Below are positions 1 to 6,385 of a stretch of DNA of 19,254 nt, in pieces (the stretch's first letter is position 1; every line of letters starts with the position of its first letter). Source of the stretch: JAAFIP01 sp043747295. GTDB lineage: Bacteria; Pseudomonadota; Gammaproteobacteria; Burkholderiales; Burkholderiaceae_C. Location: positions 1 through 19,254 of the forward strand of contig JAYTPK010000196.1 in NCBI GenBank assembly GCA_043747295.1. Reading direction: 5' to 3'. A model generated the notes under the pieces. It was given only the letters and a program-made list of their open reading frames with translations, made no database searches and had not been told where the DNA came from. The translations under genes and the position numbers were made by a program.

Positions 1-53
1 GCAGCCGCAGCACAGGCGCGGGAAGTGGGGTGAGGGTTGTACAAGCGTAGGGT

Positions 54-105
54 GCTATAAATTTAATAGCTGCTTGAGCAGTAAATACTTGGACTACAAG
101 GCTAA
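54..105 (+). repeat. Dispersed ~54-bp element, copy A (intergenic)
   Basis: This copy is close to the consensus of the eight copies. It begins GCTATAAATTTAATAGCTGC, continues TTGAGCAGTAAATACTTGG and ends ACTACAAGGCTAAAA. Both intergenic copies (this one and 9121-9175) keep stops in two of the three forward frames, so they show the unselected form of the element. It resembles short repeats I recall as abundant in Comamonadaceae intergenic DNA. Confidence 0.85.
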
Positions 106-186
106 AAGGCATACAAAAAGCAGTTTTAAAGCGCTCTAAGTAGGTATTTAACATGGCCAGCATTAATATCATCACATCTTCAATCC

Positions 187-221
187 GAATAACCAGCCTG
201 TCAAAACGTGGCTGGTTATTC
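187..221. terminator. Perfect 12-bp inverted repeat, possible terminator
   Basis: The arms GAATAACCAGCC (187-198) and GGCTGGTTATTC (210-221) pair perfectly around an 11-base loop. No strong T-run follows on either strand, so intrinsic termination is uncertain. It could also be a processing signal or a protein-binding site. Stem composition and loop size fit a terminator-like hairpin for a gene to the left of the window. Confidence 0.4.
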
Positions 222-481
222 TTAGGTATTCCGTAACAGTGTTTCGTATTCAACGTCGGCTCGACTGAGGCAGCTTGGGTACCGCTGGCAGCTTATGCCG
301 CCAAGCCTGTACGCGCACTGCAGCAGTGGCATCGACCTCTAGTTTCTTGTGCGGTGGATGCCGCTGAGTTGACCAAACCGGGGCTAAACTCAGGTAAATC
401 AACCACTTAAACGCAATAGCTAGTGAAGAACATTATAGGCGCGAAACAGCTGGTTTCTATTAACCCCGCAGCTCAAACCTG

Positions 482-515
482 ATGGGAATATAATATTCCT
501 ATGTATTATTCCCAT
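482..515 (+). promoter_or_regulatory. Operator/promoter of the Phd-PIN toxin-antitoxin operon
   Basis: A perfect odd palindrome, GGAATATAATATTCC (485-499), contains a consensus -10 box TATAAT (489-494). It is nested with a wider inverted repeat, ATGGGAATA (482-490) and TATTCCCAT (507-515). This gives three GGGAATA-like half-sites around the expected transcription start. No good -35 is visible. Operators overlapping the -10 box are typical of autoregulated type II toxin-antitoxin operons whose antitoxin has a Phd-like DNA-binding N-terminus, which matches the gene just downstream. Confidence 0.7.
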
Positions 516-528
516 GAGAGGTGTCGCT

Positions 529-870
529 ATGCATGCCGTAAATGTCAGCACATTGAAGAATAACCCCACCCAGGCCTTGCAATGGGCGCAAACCCAGCCC
601 GTGGTGGTGATGAACCGCTCCACCCCCTTTGCCATGGTGGTGGGCATGGACAGCTTGCCCAGTGACGAAACCCCCCATGCACGGTTGGCGTTGGCCGTGA
701 GCTTGTTTAAAGACGGCGGTCTATCCTGGATGCAGGCCGCAAAGTACGCGCAGTGCAGCGCATCACAGTTTATGAAGCACCTGTCGCGTCTGGGTATCCC
801 CGTCATCGACATGAGCGAAGAAGAAGTACTGCGCGACATGGACACTCTGGCGCAATGGTTGGCGCAGTGA
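529..870 (+). CDS. Phd/UPF0175-like antitoxin
   Basis: Predicted antitoxin of a type II toxin-antitoxin pair, 113 residues. Residues 1-42 resemble the Phd/YefM DNA-binding fold (VNVSTLKNNPTQAL, then VVVMNRSTPFAMVVG). Residues ~52-112 match the UPF0175 pattern (LALAVSLFKDGGLS, then LGIPVIDMSEEEVLRDMDTL). The Phd part would bind the palindromic operator at 482-515 and the C-terminal part would neutralise the toxin. An in-frame ATG at 514 exists, but it sits in the operator and almost on the expected transcript start. ATG 529 has a GAGAGG ribosome-binding site at 516-521, so I prefer it. The end overlaps the toxin start, so the two are probably translationally coupled. Family assignment is by pattern recognition; the fused architecture is an inference. 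Confidence 0.75.
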   Translation: MHAVNVSTLKNNPTQALQWAQTQPVVVMNRSTPFAMVVGMDSLPSDETPHARLALAVSLFKDGGLSWMQAAKYAQCSASQFMKHLSRLGIPVIDMSEEEVLRDMDTLAQWLAQ

Positions 871-1418
871 GCGTGCAGCCAGTGCAGGCATCTGCTGCGC
901 TGGGCCGACCACCAGAGCGCCGCTTGATATTGGCCGATGCCAGTCCTTTGATTGGCCTGAGCCTGGTGGACCAGTTGCCACTACTGCCTGCCTTGTTTGG
1001 CACAGTCCAAGTGGCTCCGATAGTTTTGCAAGAAGTACTTGCAGGGCAGTTTGACCGTGGCGAGAGCGCTATCCGAGCCGCAATGGACGCAGGATGGCTC
1101 GTACTTTGCACTGCGCAGCCCGCAAACATATCCTTGCTGGGACTCGATCCTGGAGAAACAGAGTCCATCTTGCAGGCCTGCACATTGGCACAACTTGGCT
1201 TGTCACCCGTTCTGCTGATGGACGAAAAAGCGGGTAGGGCGGCAGCCACCGAGCTGGGCTTGCCGTGCATGGGCACGGCCGCCATCATCGCAACCGCTAA
1301 GCAAATGGGTCTCATCCCCAGTGCGGCGAAGGTGCTGGAGCAGCTATTTAACACTGATTTCAGAATCTCTAAAAGTATTATCCGCGCAGTACTGTCCAGT
1401 GTGGGCGAGACGCTATGA
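855..1418 (+). CDS. DUF3368 PIN-like toxin
   Basis: Predicted toxin, a PIN-fold ribonuclease-like protein of the DUF3368 family, which is often paired with UPF0175 antitoxins. From ATG 855 it has 187 residues. The PIN acidic residues are in place: D28 in LILADASPLIGL, E60 in VLQEVLAG, E101/E103 in LDPGETESI, and D123 in VLLMDEKAGRAA. The segment LGLPCMGTAAIIATAKQMGLI is typical of DUF3368. A GTG at 867 overlapping the antitoxin stop (GTGA) is an equally plausible start; neither has a clear ribosome-binding site. An open frame extends upstream to 753 but that part is the antitoxin read out of frame. The stop TGA overlaps the ATG of rluC. RNase activity and target are inferred from the family only. 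Confidence 0.8.
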   Translation: MVGAVSVQPVQASAALGRPPERRLILADASPLIGLSLVDQLPLLPALFGTVQVAPIVLQEVLAGQFDRGESAIRAAMDAGWLVLCTAQPANISLLGLDPGETESILQACTLAQLGLSPVLLMDEKAGRAAATELGLPCMGTAAIIATAKQMGLIPSAAKVLEQLFNTDFRISKSIIRAVLSSVGETL

Positions 1419-2413
1419 CTATCAGCCCACCTGTTGCACCTGCAGTAAGCCTAGTCACCATAGACGACTCGTCCGAAGGCCAGCGACTGGACAATTTTTT
1501 GTTGCGCGAGCTCAAAGGCGTGCCCAAAACGCATGTCTACCGCATCATCCGTAGCGGCGAGGTGCGGGTCAACAAAGGCCGTGCGCAGGCCGACACGCGT
1601 CTGGCCGTAGGCGATGTGGTGCGCCTGCCGCCTGTGCGCATCAGCGACAAAGTGGCCGAAAAAACCGCCAAGCCAGCGCCAGCACGCAGCTTCCCCATTC
1701 TGTTTGAAGACGACTACTTTTTAGCTATCGACAAACCCGCAGGCGTGGCCGTGCACGGCGGCAGCGGCGTAAGCTTTGGCGTGATCGAGCAGCTGCGCAT
1801 GGCCCGGCCCGAAGCCAAATATCTTGAATTGGTGCACCGCCTAGACCGCGACACCAGCGGCATTTTGCTGATCGCCAAACGCCGCAGCGCCTTGGTGCAC
1901 CTGCAAGAGCAGTTTAAAAACCGCGAAACCGGGAAGACTTATCTTGCGTTAGTGCAAGGGGCGTGGCCTGCGAGTAAAAAAGTCATTGACCAGCCGCTGC
2001 ACAAGTTTTTGGTCAATGGCGGTGAAGACGATGGCGAGCGGCGTGTGAAGGTGGTGGCCAAAGACGACCCCAACGGTATGCGGTCCATCACCCTGGTCAA
2101 AATCGCCAAACCCTTGTCCGTTAAATTCGCCTCAGGTGCCGTGCAGGCCTTTACATTGCTAGAAGTTACCATCAAAACTGGCCGCACCCACCAAATCCGC
2201 GTGCACTTGGCCAGCAACGGCCACCCAATTGTGGGGGACGATAAATATGGCGATTTTGAACTGAACAAACAACTGGCCAAGCAAAACTTTAAACGCATGT
2301 TTTTGCATGCATGGCGTTTGTCGGTGGTTCACCCGGCTACTCAGGTTGAAATGTCGTTAGTGTCAGCGTTGCCTTCGGATTTAGCAACTGCTTGGGGCTT
2401 AACGCCAGATTAA
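1415..2413 (+). CDS. rluC: 23S rRNA pseudouridine synthase RluC
   Basis: Converts specific uridines of 23S rRNA to pseudouridine (positions 955, 2504 and 2580 in E. coli), acting on the large subunit during assembly. The 332 residues begin with an S4 RNA-binding domain (~25-85: GQRLDNFLLRELKGVPKT, then RIIRSGEVRVNKGR), followed by the RluA-type catalytic domain. The catalytic motif is HRLDRDTSG with Asp144, the same residue number as in E. coli RluC. The late motif GRTHQIRVHLASNGHPIVGD is also present. Length and start match the family. The ATG overlaps the toxin stop as ATGA, so translation may depend on the toxin-antitoxin transcript. Downstream it converges with mntA after 14 bases. In related genomes I recall it followed by the HAD phosphatase found here at 3333, so the HEPN-MNT pair appears inserted. 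Confidence 0.93.
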   Translation: MTISPPVAPAVSLVTIDDSSEGQRLDNFLLRELKGVPKTHVYRIIRSGEVRVNKGRAQADTRLAVGDVVRLPPVRISDKVAEKTAKPAPARSFPILFEDDYFLAIDKPAGVAVHGGSGVSFGVIEQLRMARPEAKYLELVHRLDRDTSGILLIAKRRSALVHLQEQFKNRETGKTYLALVQGAWPASKKVIDQPLHKFLVNGGEDDGERRVKVVAKDDPNGMRSITLVKIAKPLSVKFASGAVQAFTLLEVTIKTGRTHQIRVHLASNGHPIVGDDKYGDFELNKQLAKQNFKRMFLHAWRLSVVHPATQVEMSLVSALPSDLATAWGLTPD

Positions 2414-2427
2414 TGGCGCACACCACA

Positions 2428-2748
2428 TCAAGCACGCAATGGAAGGGCAACCCAATTGATTGCTTTGAGCCAGTGCGCTGGCAAGTCGTCGCGCATCAGC
2501 ACATCAACCCGAAACGGTAAATCACTCTCGCTGAATGCGTCGCGTAGAGCAAACATGTCGTAGGATGTTAACGGCGTGCCTGTCAACGCAATGTCCAAGT
2601 CGGCATGCGGCTTGACAGGGTGAGTTTGAGAATCAAAACGAACCCTGGATCCAAAAACCATAGCCTGGCAGCCAGGCGCAAAAGTGTTCAGTACTGCCAG
2701 GACGCTATGCAATTGGTCTGGTGTCAATGCCAGATGGGGCTCACTCAT
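2428..2748 (-). CDS. MNT-type nucleotidyltransferase antitoxin (MntA-like)
   Basis: Minimal nucleotidyltransferase, 106 residues, the probable antitoxin of a HEPN-MNT (type VII) module. In characterised systems MntA adds AMP to a tyrosine of the HEPN toxin and silences it. The core is visible: FGSRVRF (G33, S34), then ADLDIAL (D50, D52), and a third acidic residue D82 in FRVDVLM. The interval between GS and DxD is 15 residues, about five longer than the usual GS-x10-D, with DSQTHPVKPH in the loop. A strong AGGAGG ribosome-binding site precedes the ATG. It follows the HEPN gene by 14 bases on the same strand, so they form one operon. AMPylation versus another nucleotidyl transfer cannot be told from sequence. 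Confidence 0.83.
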   Translation of the reverse strand: MSEPHLALTPDQLHSVLAVLNTFAPGCQAMVFGSRVRFDSQTHPVKPHADLDIALTGTPLTSYDMFALRDAFSESDLPFRVDVLMRDDLPAHWLKAINWVALPLRA

Positions 2749-2762
2749 GGCGCAACCTCCTT

Positions 2763-3164
2763 CTAGTCCACGCCCTTGGGCACAAGCCGCGCAGCCAACA
2801 GCTGCGCATGTTCTAAAAACTCGGGAATTCCATCAAACACGCGCGCTGCTTTATCTGGATCGTAGGCGTGCGAGGTGATATTGCGCAATTCTCGAAAACC
2901 AAACCACGGCAGCGCATTTTGAATCAAGCCGCGCTCTGCTGCCACACGCAGCATGTCCCGATAGCCCAGCGCGTCGATGTCTGCAGGGCTGTCAGCCAAT
3001 TCTTCAAGCTGACGGCGCAGCGACTTGACGCATAGCTCATAACTATATTCAAAGCGCTGAATGCACCCATCGCGCACCAGTAAATCCTGCGGCCGCGTGG
3101 CAGCATCTTGCAACGCGCTGGCAAGCGTAGAAATGGCTCTAGTCAGCGGGGTAAAGTCTAGCAT
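2763..3164 (-). CDS. HEPN-domain toxin (HepT-like, HI0074 family)
   Basis: Predicted HEPN ribonuclease toxin of a HEPN-MNT pair, 133 residues from ATG 3164. A GTG directly upstream at 3167 would add one residue. The all-helical HEPN pattern is seen in VRDGCIQRFEYSYELCVKSL and ends with RNITSHAY: R94, H99 and Y101 fit the RX4HXY motif, where Arg and His form the RNase site and Tyr is the residue AMPylated by MntA in studied systems. It also matches proteins long called 'nucleotidyltransferase substrate-binding, HI0074 family'. The start has no strong ribosome-binding site, whereas the antitoxin gene has a very good one, which would favour excess antitoxin. Promoter candidate at 3212-3240. Confidence 0.85.
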   Translation of the reverse strand: MLDFTPLTRAISTLASALQDAATRPQDLLVRDGCIQRFEYSYELCVKSLRRQLEELADSPADIDALGYRDMLRVAAERGLIQNALPWFGFRELRNITSHAYDPDKAARVFDGIPEFLEHAQLLAARLVPKGVD

Positions 3165-3211
3165 CACGCTATTTTGCCACTTTTGACGCGTGGCACCTTA
3201 AAGCGGCAGCC

Positions 3212-3240
3212 ATATTAATACTAGGCAGAGCTGCCAACAA
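3212..3240 (-). promoter_or_regulatory. Candidate promoter/operator for the HEPN-MNT operon
   Basis: On the minus strand a -35-like TTGTTG (3240-3235) and a -10-like TAATAT (3217-3212) are 17 bases apart. A near-palindrome GGCAGAGCTGCC (3224-3235, 10 of 12 positions symmetric) fills most of the spacer and could be an operator. The transcript would start about 40 bases upstream of the HEPN start codon. The call rests on motif matching only. Confidence 0.4.
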
Positions 3241-3332
3241 ACGGATTCAGTTTATTGCCCTCTAGTTTGGATTGGGCTTAAATTTTCGGAATTACCCTAC
3301 TGTCGTTCGCTCTAGCTTAGTAAAATCCCCAG

Positions 3333-4016
3333 ATGACTTCTGTTTCGCATACTCGCCGTTTCGATTTGATTGCCTTTGATTGGGATGGCACTTTGTTTGA
3401 CAGTACCGCTTTGATCGTGCGGTGCATTCAAAAAGCGGTGGCGGATGTGGGCGGTACGGTGCCTACTGACCAGGCAGCTTCGTATGTGATTGGCTTGGGC
3501 CTGATGCAAGCCTTAGCGCACGCTGCGCCTGATGTGCCTAAAAACAAATACCCAGAGTTGGGCGAGGCGTATAAGCGCCACTACAGCGCGCTGCAAAACG
3601 AGGTCAGTTTATTTGCGGGCACGCTGCCCATGCTGCACGCCCTGCGCGCGCGTGGGCATGTGCTGGCGGTGGCTACTGGCAAGTCGCGCCGTGGCCTGGA
3701 CGAAGTGCTGCAGCGCAATGTGGACGGCGTGGTGCTGGGCCACATGTTTGAGGCCAGCCGCACCGCAGACCAAACGGCAGGTAAGCCCGACCCTATGATG
3801 CTGCATGAATTGATGACCCAGCTGGATGTGCCACCTGAGCGTACGCTCATGATTGGCGACACCACGCACGACTTGGGCTTGGCGCGCAACGCAGGCGTGG
3901 CCAGTGTGGGTGTGAGCTTTGGTGCGCACGACCACAATGCTTTTGCTGAGTTTGCACCCCTGATGGTGGCACACAGCGTAGCGCAGTTGCAAGACTGGCT
4001 GCTGCACAACGCGTGA
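3333..4016 (+). CDS. HAD-IA hydrolase, phosphoglycolate phosphatase-like
   Basis: Haloacid-dehalogenase phosphatase of subfamily IA, 227 residues, cytoplasmic. All four HAD motifs are visible: FDWDGTLFDS (nucleophile D16, acid/base D18), VATGKSR (T115), the motif III lysine in AGKPDP (K151), and MIGDTTHDLGLA (D176, D180). The helical cap lies between motifs I and II. It resembles the Gph group, whose best-known reaction removes phosphate from 2-phosphoglycolate, but the substrate cannot be read from sequence. It is first in the plus-strand run to 8811. A weak promoter, TTGCCC (3255-3260) and TTAAAT (3278-3283) with 17-base spacing, precedes it, as expected if the HEPN-MNT insertion cut it off from rluC transcription. 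The Rieske gene follows after 10 bases. Confidence 0.88.
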   Translation: MTSVSHTRRFDLIAFDWDGTLFDSTALIVRCIQKAVADVGGTVPTDQAASYVIGLGLMQALAHAAPDVPKNKYPELGEAYKRHYSALQNEVSLFAGTLPMLHALRARGHVLAVATGKSRRGLDEVLQRNVDGVVLGHMFEASRTADQTAGKPDPMMLHELMTQLDVPPERTLMIGDTTHDLGLARNAGVASVGVSFGAHDHNAFAEFAPLMVAHSVAQLQDWLLHNA

Positions 4017-4026
4017 GTGTCCGAAC

Positions 4027-4455
4027 ATGGGCCAACAAGTTATCCCTATCGTACCCAGCGGCACCAGCGCTGCAGCAAACCCGCAGCTGGCAGGCCAGCG
4101 CGTGGCACTGTGCAACAGCCAAGACTTGGTCAACGGCGCTGTGGCCGTGCCGTTTGATGTGGTGCATGCAGGCCTTACCAGTCGGGCTTTTGCCATTCGT
4201 TTTGATGGCGTCGTGCACGCCTATCTGAACCGCTGTACCCACGTGGCGATGGAGATGGACTGGCAGCCCAACCAATTTTTTGACGACACTGGCCAGTGGC
4301 TGCTGTGCAGCACCCACGGCGCGGCCTACCTGCCCGCTACGGGTGAATGTGGCGGCGGGCCCTGCCAAGGCGGTTTGGTCAAAATTACCCTCTCAGAAGT
4401 GGCGGGCGTGGTCTACTGGCATACTGCCTACAACTTGAAGGCTTTAGAGTTTTAA
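4027..4455 (+). CDS. Rieske [2Fe-2S] domain protein
   Basis: Small soluble Rieske ferredoxin-like protein, 142 residues. The cluster ligands are C70 and H72 in NRCTHVAM and C94 and H97 in LLCSTHGAAY, the CxH...CxxH arrangement of Rieske [2Fe-2S] centres. The second motif is followed by a glycine-rich loop (GECGGGPCQGG). No signal peptide or membrane segment is present, so it is probably cytoplasmic and carries electrons to an unknown partner. It sits between the HAD phosphatase (10-base gap) and the S49 peptidase (1-base gap), an arrangement I recall as common in Burkholderiales, but the functional link is not established. Confidence 0.88.
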   Translation: MGQQVIPIVPSGTSAAANPQLAGQRVALCNSQDLVNGAVAVPFDVVHAGLTSRAFAIRFDGVVHAYLNRCTHVAMEMDWQPNQFFDDTGQWLLCSTHGAAYLPATGECGGGPCQGGLVKITLSEVAGVVYWHTAYNLKALEF

Positions 4456-4456
4456 T

Positions 4457-5536
4457 ATGAACAACGACAATACACCACCGCCGCAGCCTGTCGATGAGAC
4501 TTTAGCCGGTATTTTGAAGCAAAATACCCCTGAAGTCCAAGATTCTACTGCTCAGGCAGCTACTAAAAATGTAGCGTCTGGCGCTAAAACCGACCCAACA
4601 TCTCAGCCTGGCTGGGAGCGCGTAACCTTAGAAAAGTTAGCTTTTGCAGCGTTGCATGAGCAAGAAAAAGCACGCAAATGGCGTAACTTTGTGCGTTTAG
4701 CGTGGTTGGTATTTTTGGCTGCCATTGCATGGCTGGTGTTTATGCCCACCCCCAGCATGACGGGGGTCGACGCGTCCAGCGAGCACACAGCGGTGATTGA
4801 AATTCGCGGTGAAATAGCCTCTGGTGGCGAGGCCAGCAGCGACGCCCTGATTCCGGCCATGCGTGCTGCGTTTGAAGACGATGCCGCCAAAGCCGTGGTG
4901 TTTTTGATCAACTCGCCTGGCGGCAGCCCCGTGCAAGCGGGCATGATCAACGACGAAATTATTCGCCTGAAAGAAAAACACAAAAAACCCGTTTACGCCG
5001 TGGTGGAAGAATCGTGCGCCAGCGCGGCCTACTACATTGCAGTGGCAGCGGACGAGATTTATGTCGACAAAGCCAGCATTGTGGGCAGCATTGGCGTGTT
5101 GATGGATAGCTTTGGGTTTACCGGCCTGATGGACAAGCTGGGTGTAGAGCGCCGCTTGATGACTGCCGGTGAGAACAAAGGATTTTTAGACCCCTTTAGC
5201 CCGCAAACCGAAAAGCAGCGCGCGTTTGCGCAAGGCATGCTCAACCAAATCCACACACAGTTTATTGACACAGTCAAAAAAGGCCGTGGCAAGCGCTTAA
5301 AAGAAACTCCAGAGATGTTCAGCGGTTTGTTTTGGAGCGGTCAACAAGCGATTGACCTGGGCTTAGCCGACCAGCTAGGCTCACTTGATTTTGTCGCCCG
5401 CGAAGTGGTGAAAGCCGAGGACATTGTGGACTACACCAAGCGTGATAATGTGGCCGAGCGATTGGCCAAACGCTTTGGCGCAGCGCTGGGCGAGGGCGCT
5501 GTGAAAACTTTAAAAACTGCGCCGCAGTTACGCTAA
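4457..5536 (+). CDS. sppA: SppA-like S49 family signal peptide peptidase
   Basis: Membrane-anchored serine protease of family S49, which degrades cleaved signal peptides and other membrane or periplasmic substrates. It has 359 residues, the short single-domain form. A charged, disordered N-terminal tail (~1-78) precedes one membrane segment (LAWLVFLAAIAWLVF, ~81-95), and the protease domain follows. The catalytic pair is Ser189 in CASAAYYIA and Lys241 in AGENKGF; the 52-residue separation equals that of the Ser/Lys dyad in Bacillus subtilis SppA. NSPGGSP (~152-158) is the family's oxyanion-region motif. The N-terminal tail carries an in-frame copy of the dispersed repeat (4521-4575, ~residues 22-40, VQDSTAQAAT), in a place where extra residues should be tolerated. 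Start codon is one base after the Rieske stop. Confidence 0.92.
   Translation: MNNDNTPPPQPVDETLAGILKQNTPEVQDSTAQAATKNVASGAKTDPTSQPGWERVTLEKLAFAALHEQEKARKWRNFVRLAWLVFLAAIAWLVFMPTPSMTGVDASSEHTAVIEIRGEIASGGEASSDALIPAMRAAFEDDAAKAVVFLINSPGGSPVQAGMINDEIIRLKEKHKKPVYAVVEESCASAAYYIAVAADEIYVDKASIVGSIGVLMDSFGFTGLMDKLGVERRLMTAGENKGFLDPFSPQTEKQRAFAQGMLNQIHTQFIDTVKKGRGKRLKETPEMFSGLFWSGQQAIDLGLADQLGSLDFVAREVVKAEDIVDYTKRDNVAERLAKRFGAALGEGAVKTLKTAPQLR
4521..4575 (-). repeat. Dispersed element, copy B, inside sppA
   Basis: On the plus strand this reads GAAGTCCAAGATTCTACTGC then TCAGGCAGCTACTAAAAATG, the reverse complement of copy A with a few substitutions. It is translated as VQDSTAQAAT, the same frame as the copies at 13532, 18150 and 19003. 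It lies in the N-terminal tail before the membrane segment. Confidence 0.75.
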
Positions 5537-5561
5537 ATAATTTGCCACCGCTTCCCATTAC

Positions 5562-6377
5562 ATGCTGTACCACATTGCCTTTTACAGATTCGCTGCGCTC
5601 ACCGATGTAGATGCCGTGGTGACGCGCCTGCGCGTAGTCACTGCCGACTTGCTGGGCAGCATTTTAGTAGCCAGCGAAGGCATTAATGGCATGCTGGCAG
5701 GCAGTGCGCAGCAGCTAGATGATTTCGAGCAAACCCTGCGCAGCGACAGCGTCTTTGGTGGTGCGTTTGCTGGCACGGTGTTTAAGCGGACTGAGTGTAT
5801 TTCGCAGCCCTTTAAACGCATGAAGGTGCATGCTAAAAAAGAAATTGTGCCTCTGGGTATTGATGGCGTAGACGCAGCCCACCGCTTGGCTGATATAGAG
5901 CGCACTAATGTCAGCCCGCAAGCTTGGCGCGAGCTGATCAAACAACCTGATGTAGTGCTGCTGGACAACCGCAACAGCTTTGAATACCGCTTGGGTAAAT
6001 TTGAAGGTGCCATCGACCCCGGTGTGGTTAATTTCAGAGACTTTCCAGAGTATGTCAAAGCACATGCTGCAGAGTGGAAAGCTGAGAATAAAAAAATAGC
6101 CATGTACTGCACTGGCGGCATACGCTGTGAGAAAAGCAGCGTGTGGATGCAAGACATGGGGCTAGATGTGTACCAGCTAGAAGGCGGCATACTGAACTAC
6201 TTTAAAGAAATGCCCGATGCCAGCCAAGACTGGCTAGGCGAGTGCTTTGTGTTTGACAACCGCGTGGCGCTAGACACCCACTTGCATGAGACCGACACCA
6301 CTGTAGAGCAGGTGTACGAGAGCGAGCCTGACGGGCCCTGGCGCTTGGCGCGTGCCAAGGTACTGAACAGCGATTAA
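5562..6377 (+). CDS. trhO: tRNA uridine(34) hydroxylase TrhO (rhodanese-like, YceA family)
   Basis: Oxygen-dependent hydroxylase that converts wobble uridine 34 of tRNAs to 5-hydroxyuridine. It has 271 residues: an N-terminal acylphosphatase-like domain (~1-95, with GSILVASEGINGMLAG) and a rhodanese domain (~110-220) with active-site Cys183 and Cys189 in YCTGGIRCEK. The VVLLDNRNSFEYRLGKFEGA segment is the usual rhodanese entry motif of this family. It lacks the ~80-residue C-terminal cysteine-rich extension of longer members such as E. coli YceA. Start codon lacks a clear ribosome-binding site. It sits 25 bases after sppA and 8 bases before another RNA-modification gene. Confidence 0.9.
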   Translation: MLYHIAFYRFAALTDVDAVVTRLRVVTADLLGSILVASEGINGMLAGSAQQLDDFEQTLRSDSVFGGAFAGTVFKRTECISQPFKRMKVHAKKEIVPLGIDGVDAAHRLADIERTNVSPQAWRELIKQPDVVLLDNRNSFEYRLGKFEGAIDPGVVNFRDFPEYVKAHAAEWKAENKKIAMYCTGGIRCEKSSVWMQDMGLDVYQLEGGILNYFKEMPDASQDWLGECFVFDNRVALDTHLHETDTTVEQVYESEPDGPWRLARAKVLNSD

Positions 6378-6385
6378 CTAAAGCC

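Larger units (their letters stand above)
1..484. other. Left end without a supported gene
   Basis: No reading frame here has a recognisable product. The first 33 bases are open in one frame (ending AREVG, stop at 31-33) and could be the tail of a gene cut by the window edge, but 11 codons cannot support that. The stretch holds a dispersed-repeat copy (54-105) and a perfect inverted repeat (187-221). One plus-strand frame from ATG 153 stops at 234-236 and is then open again to a stop ending at 409. Neither part looks like a known protein. It may be eroded accessory DNA next to the toxin-antitoxin pair. Confidence 0.4.

Noticed and set aside
420..845. 141-codon open frame on the minus strand
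   Set aside because: It lies antisense to the antitoxin gene and its product has no family features; the plus-strand reading has clear domains, an operator and a ribosome-binding site.
753..854. Upstream extension of the PIN toxin frame
   Set aside because: This part is the antitoxin gene read in another frame, and the DUF3368 domain only begins after position ~900.
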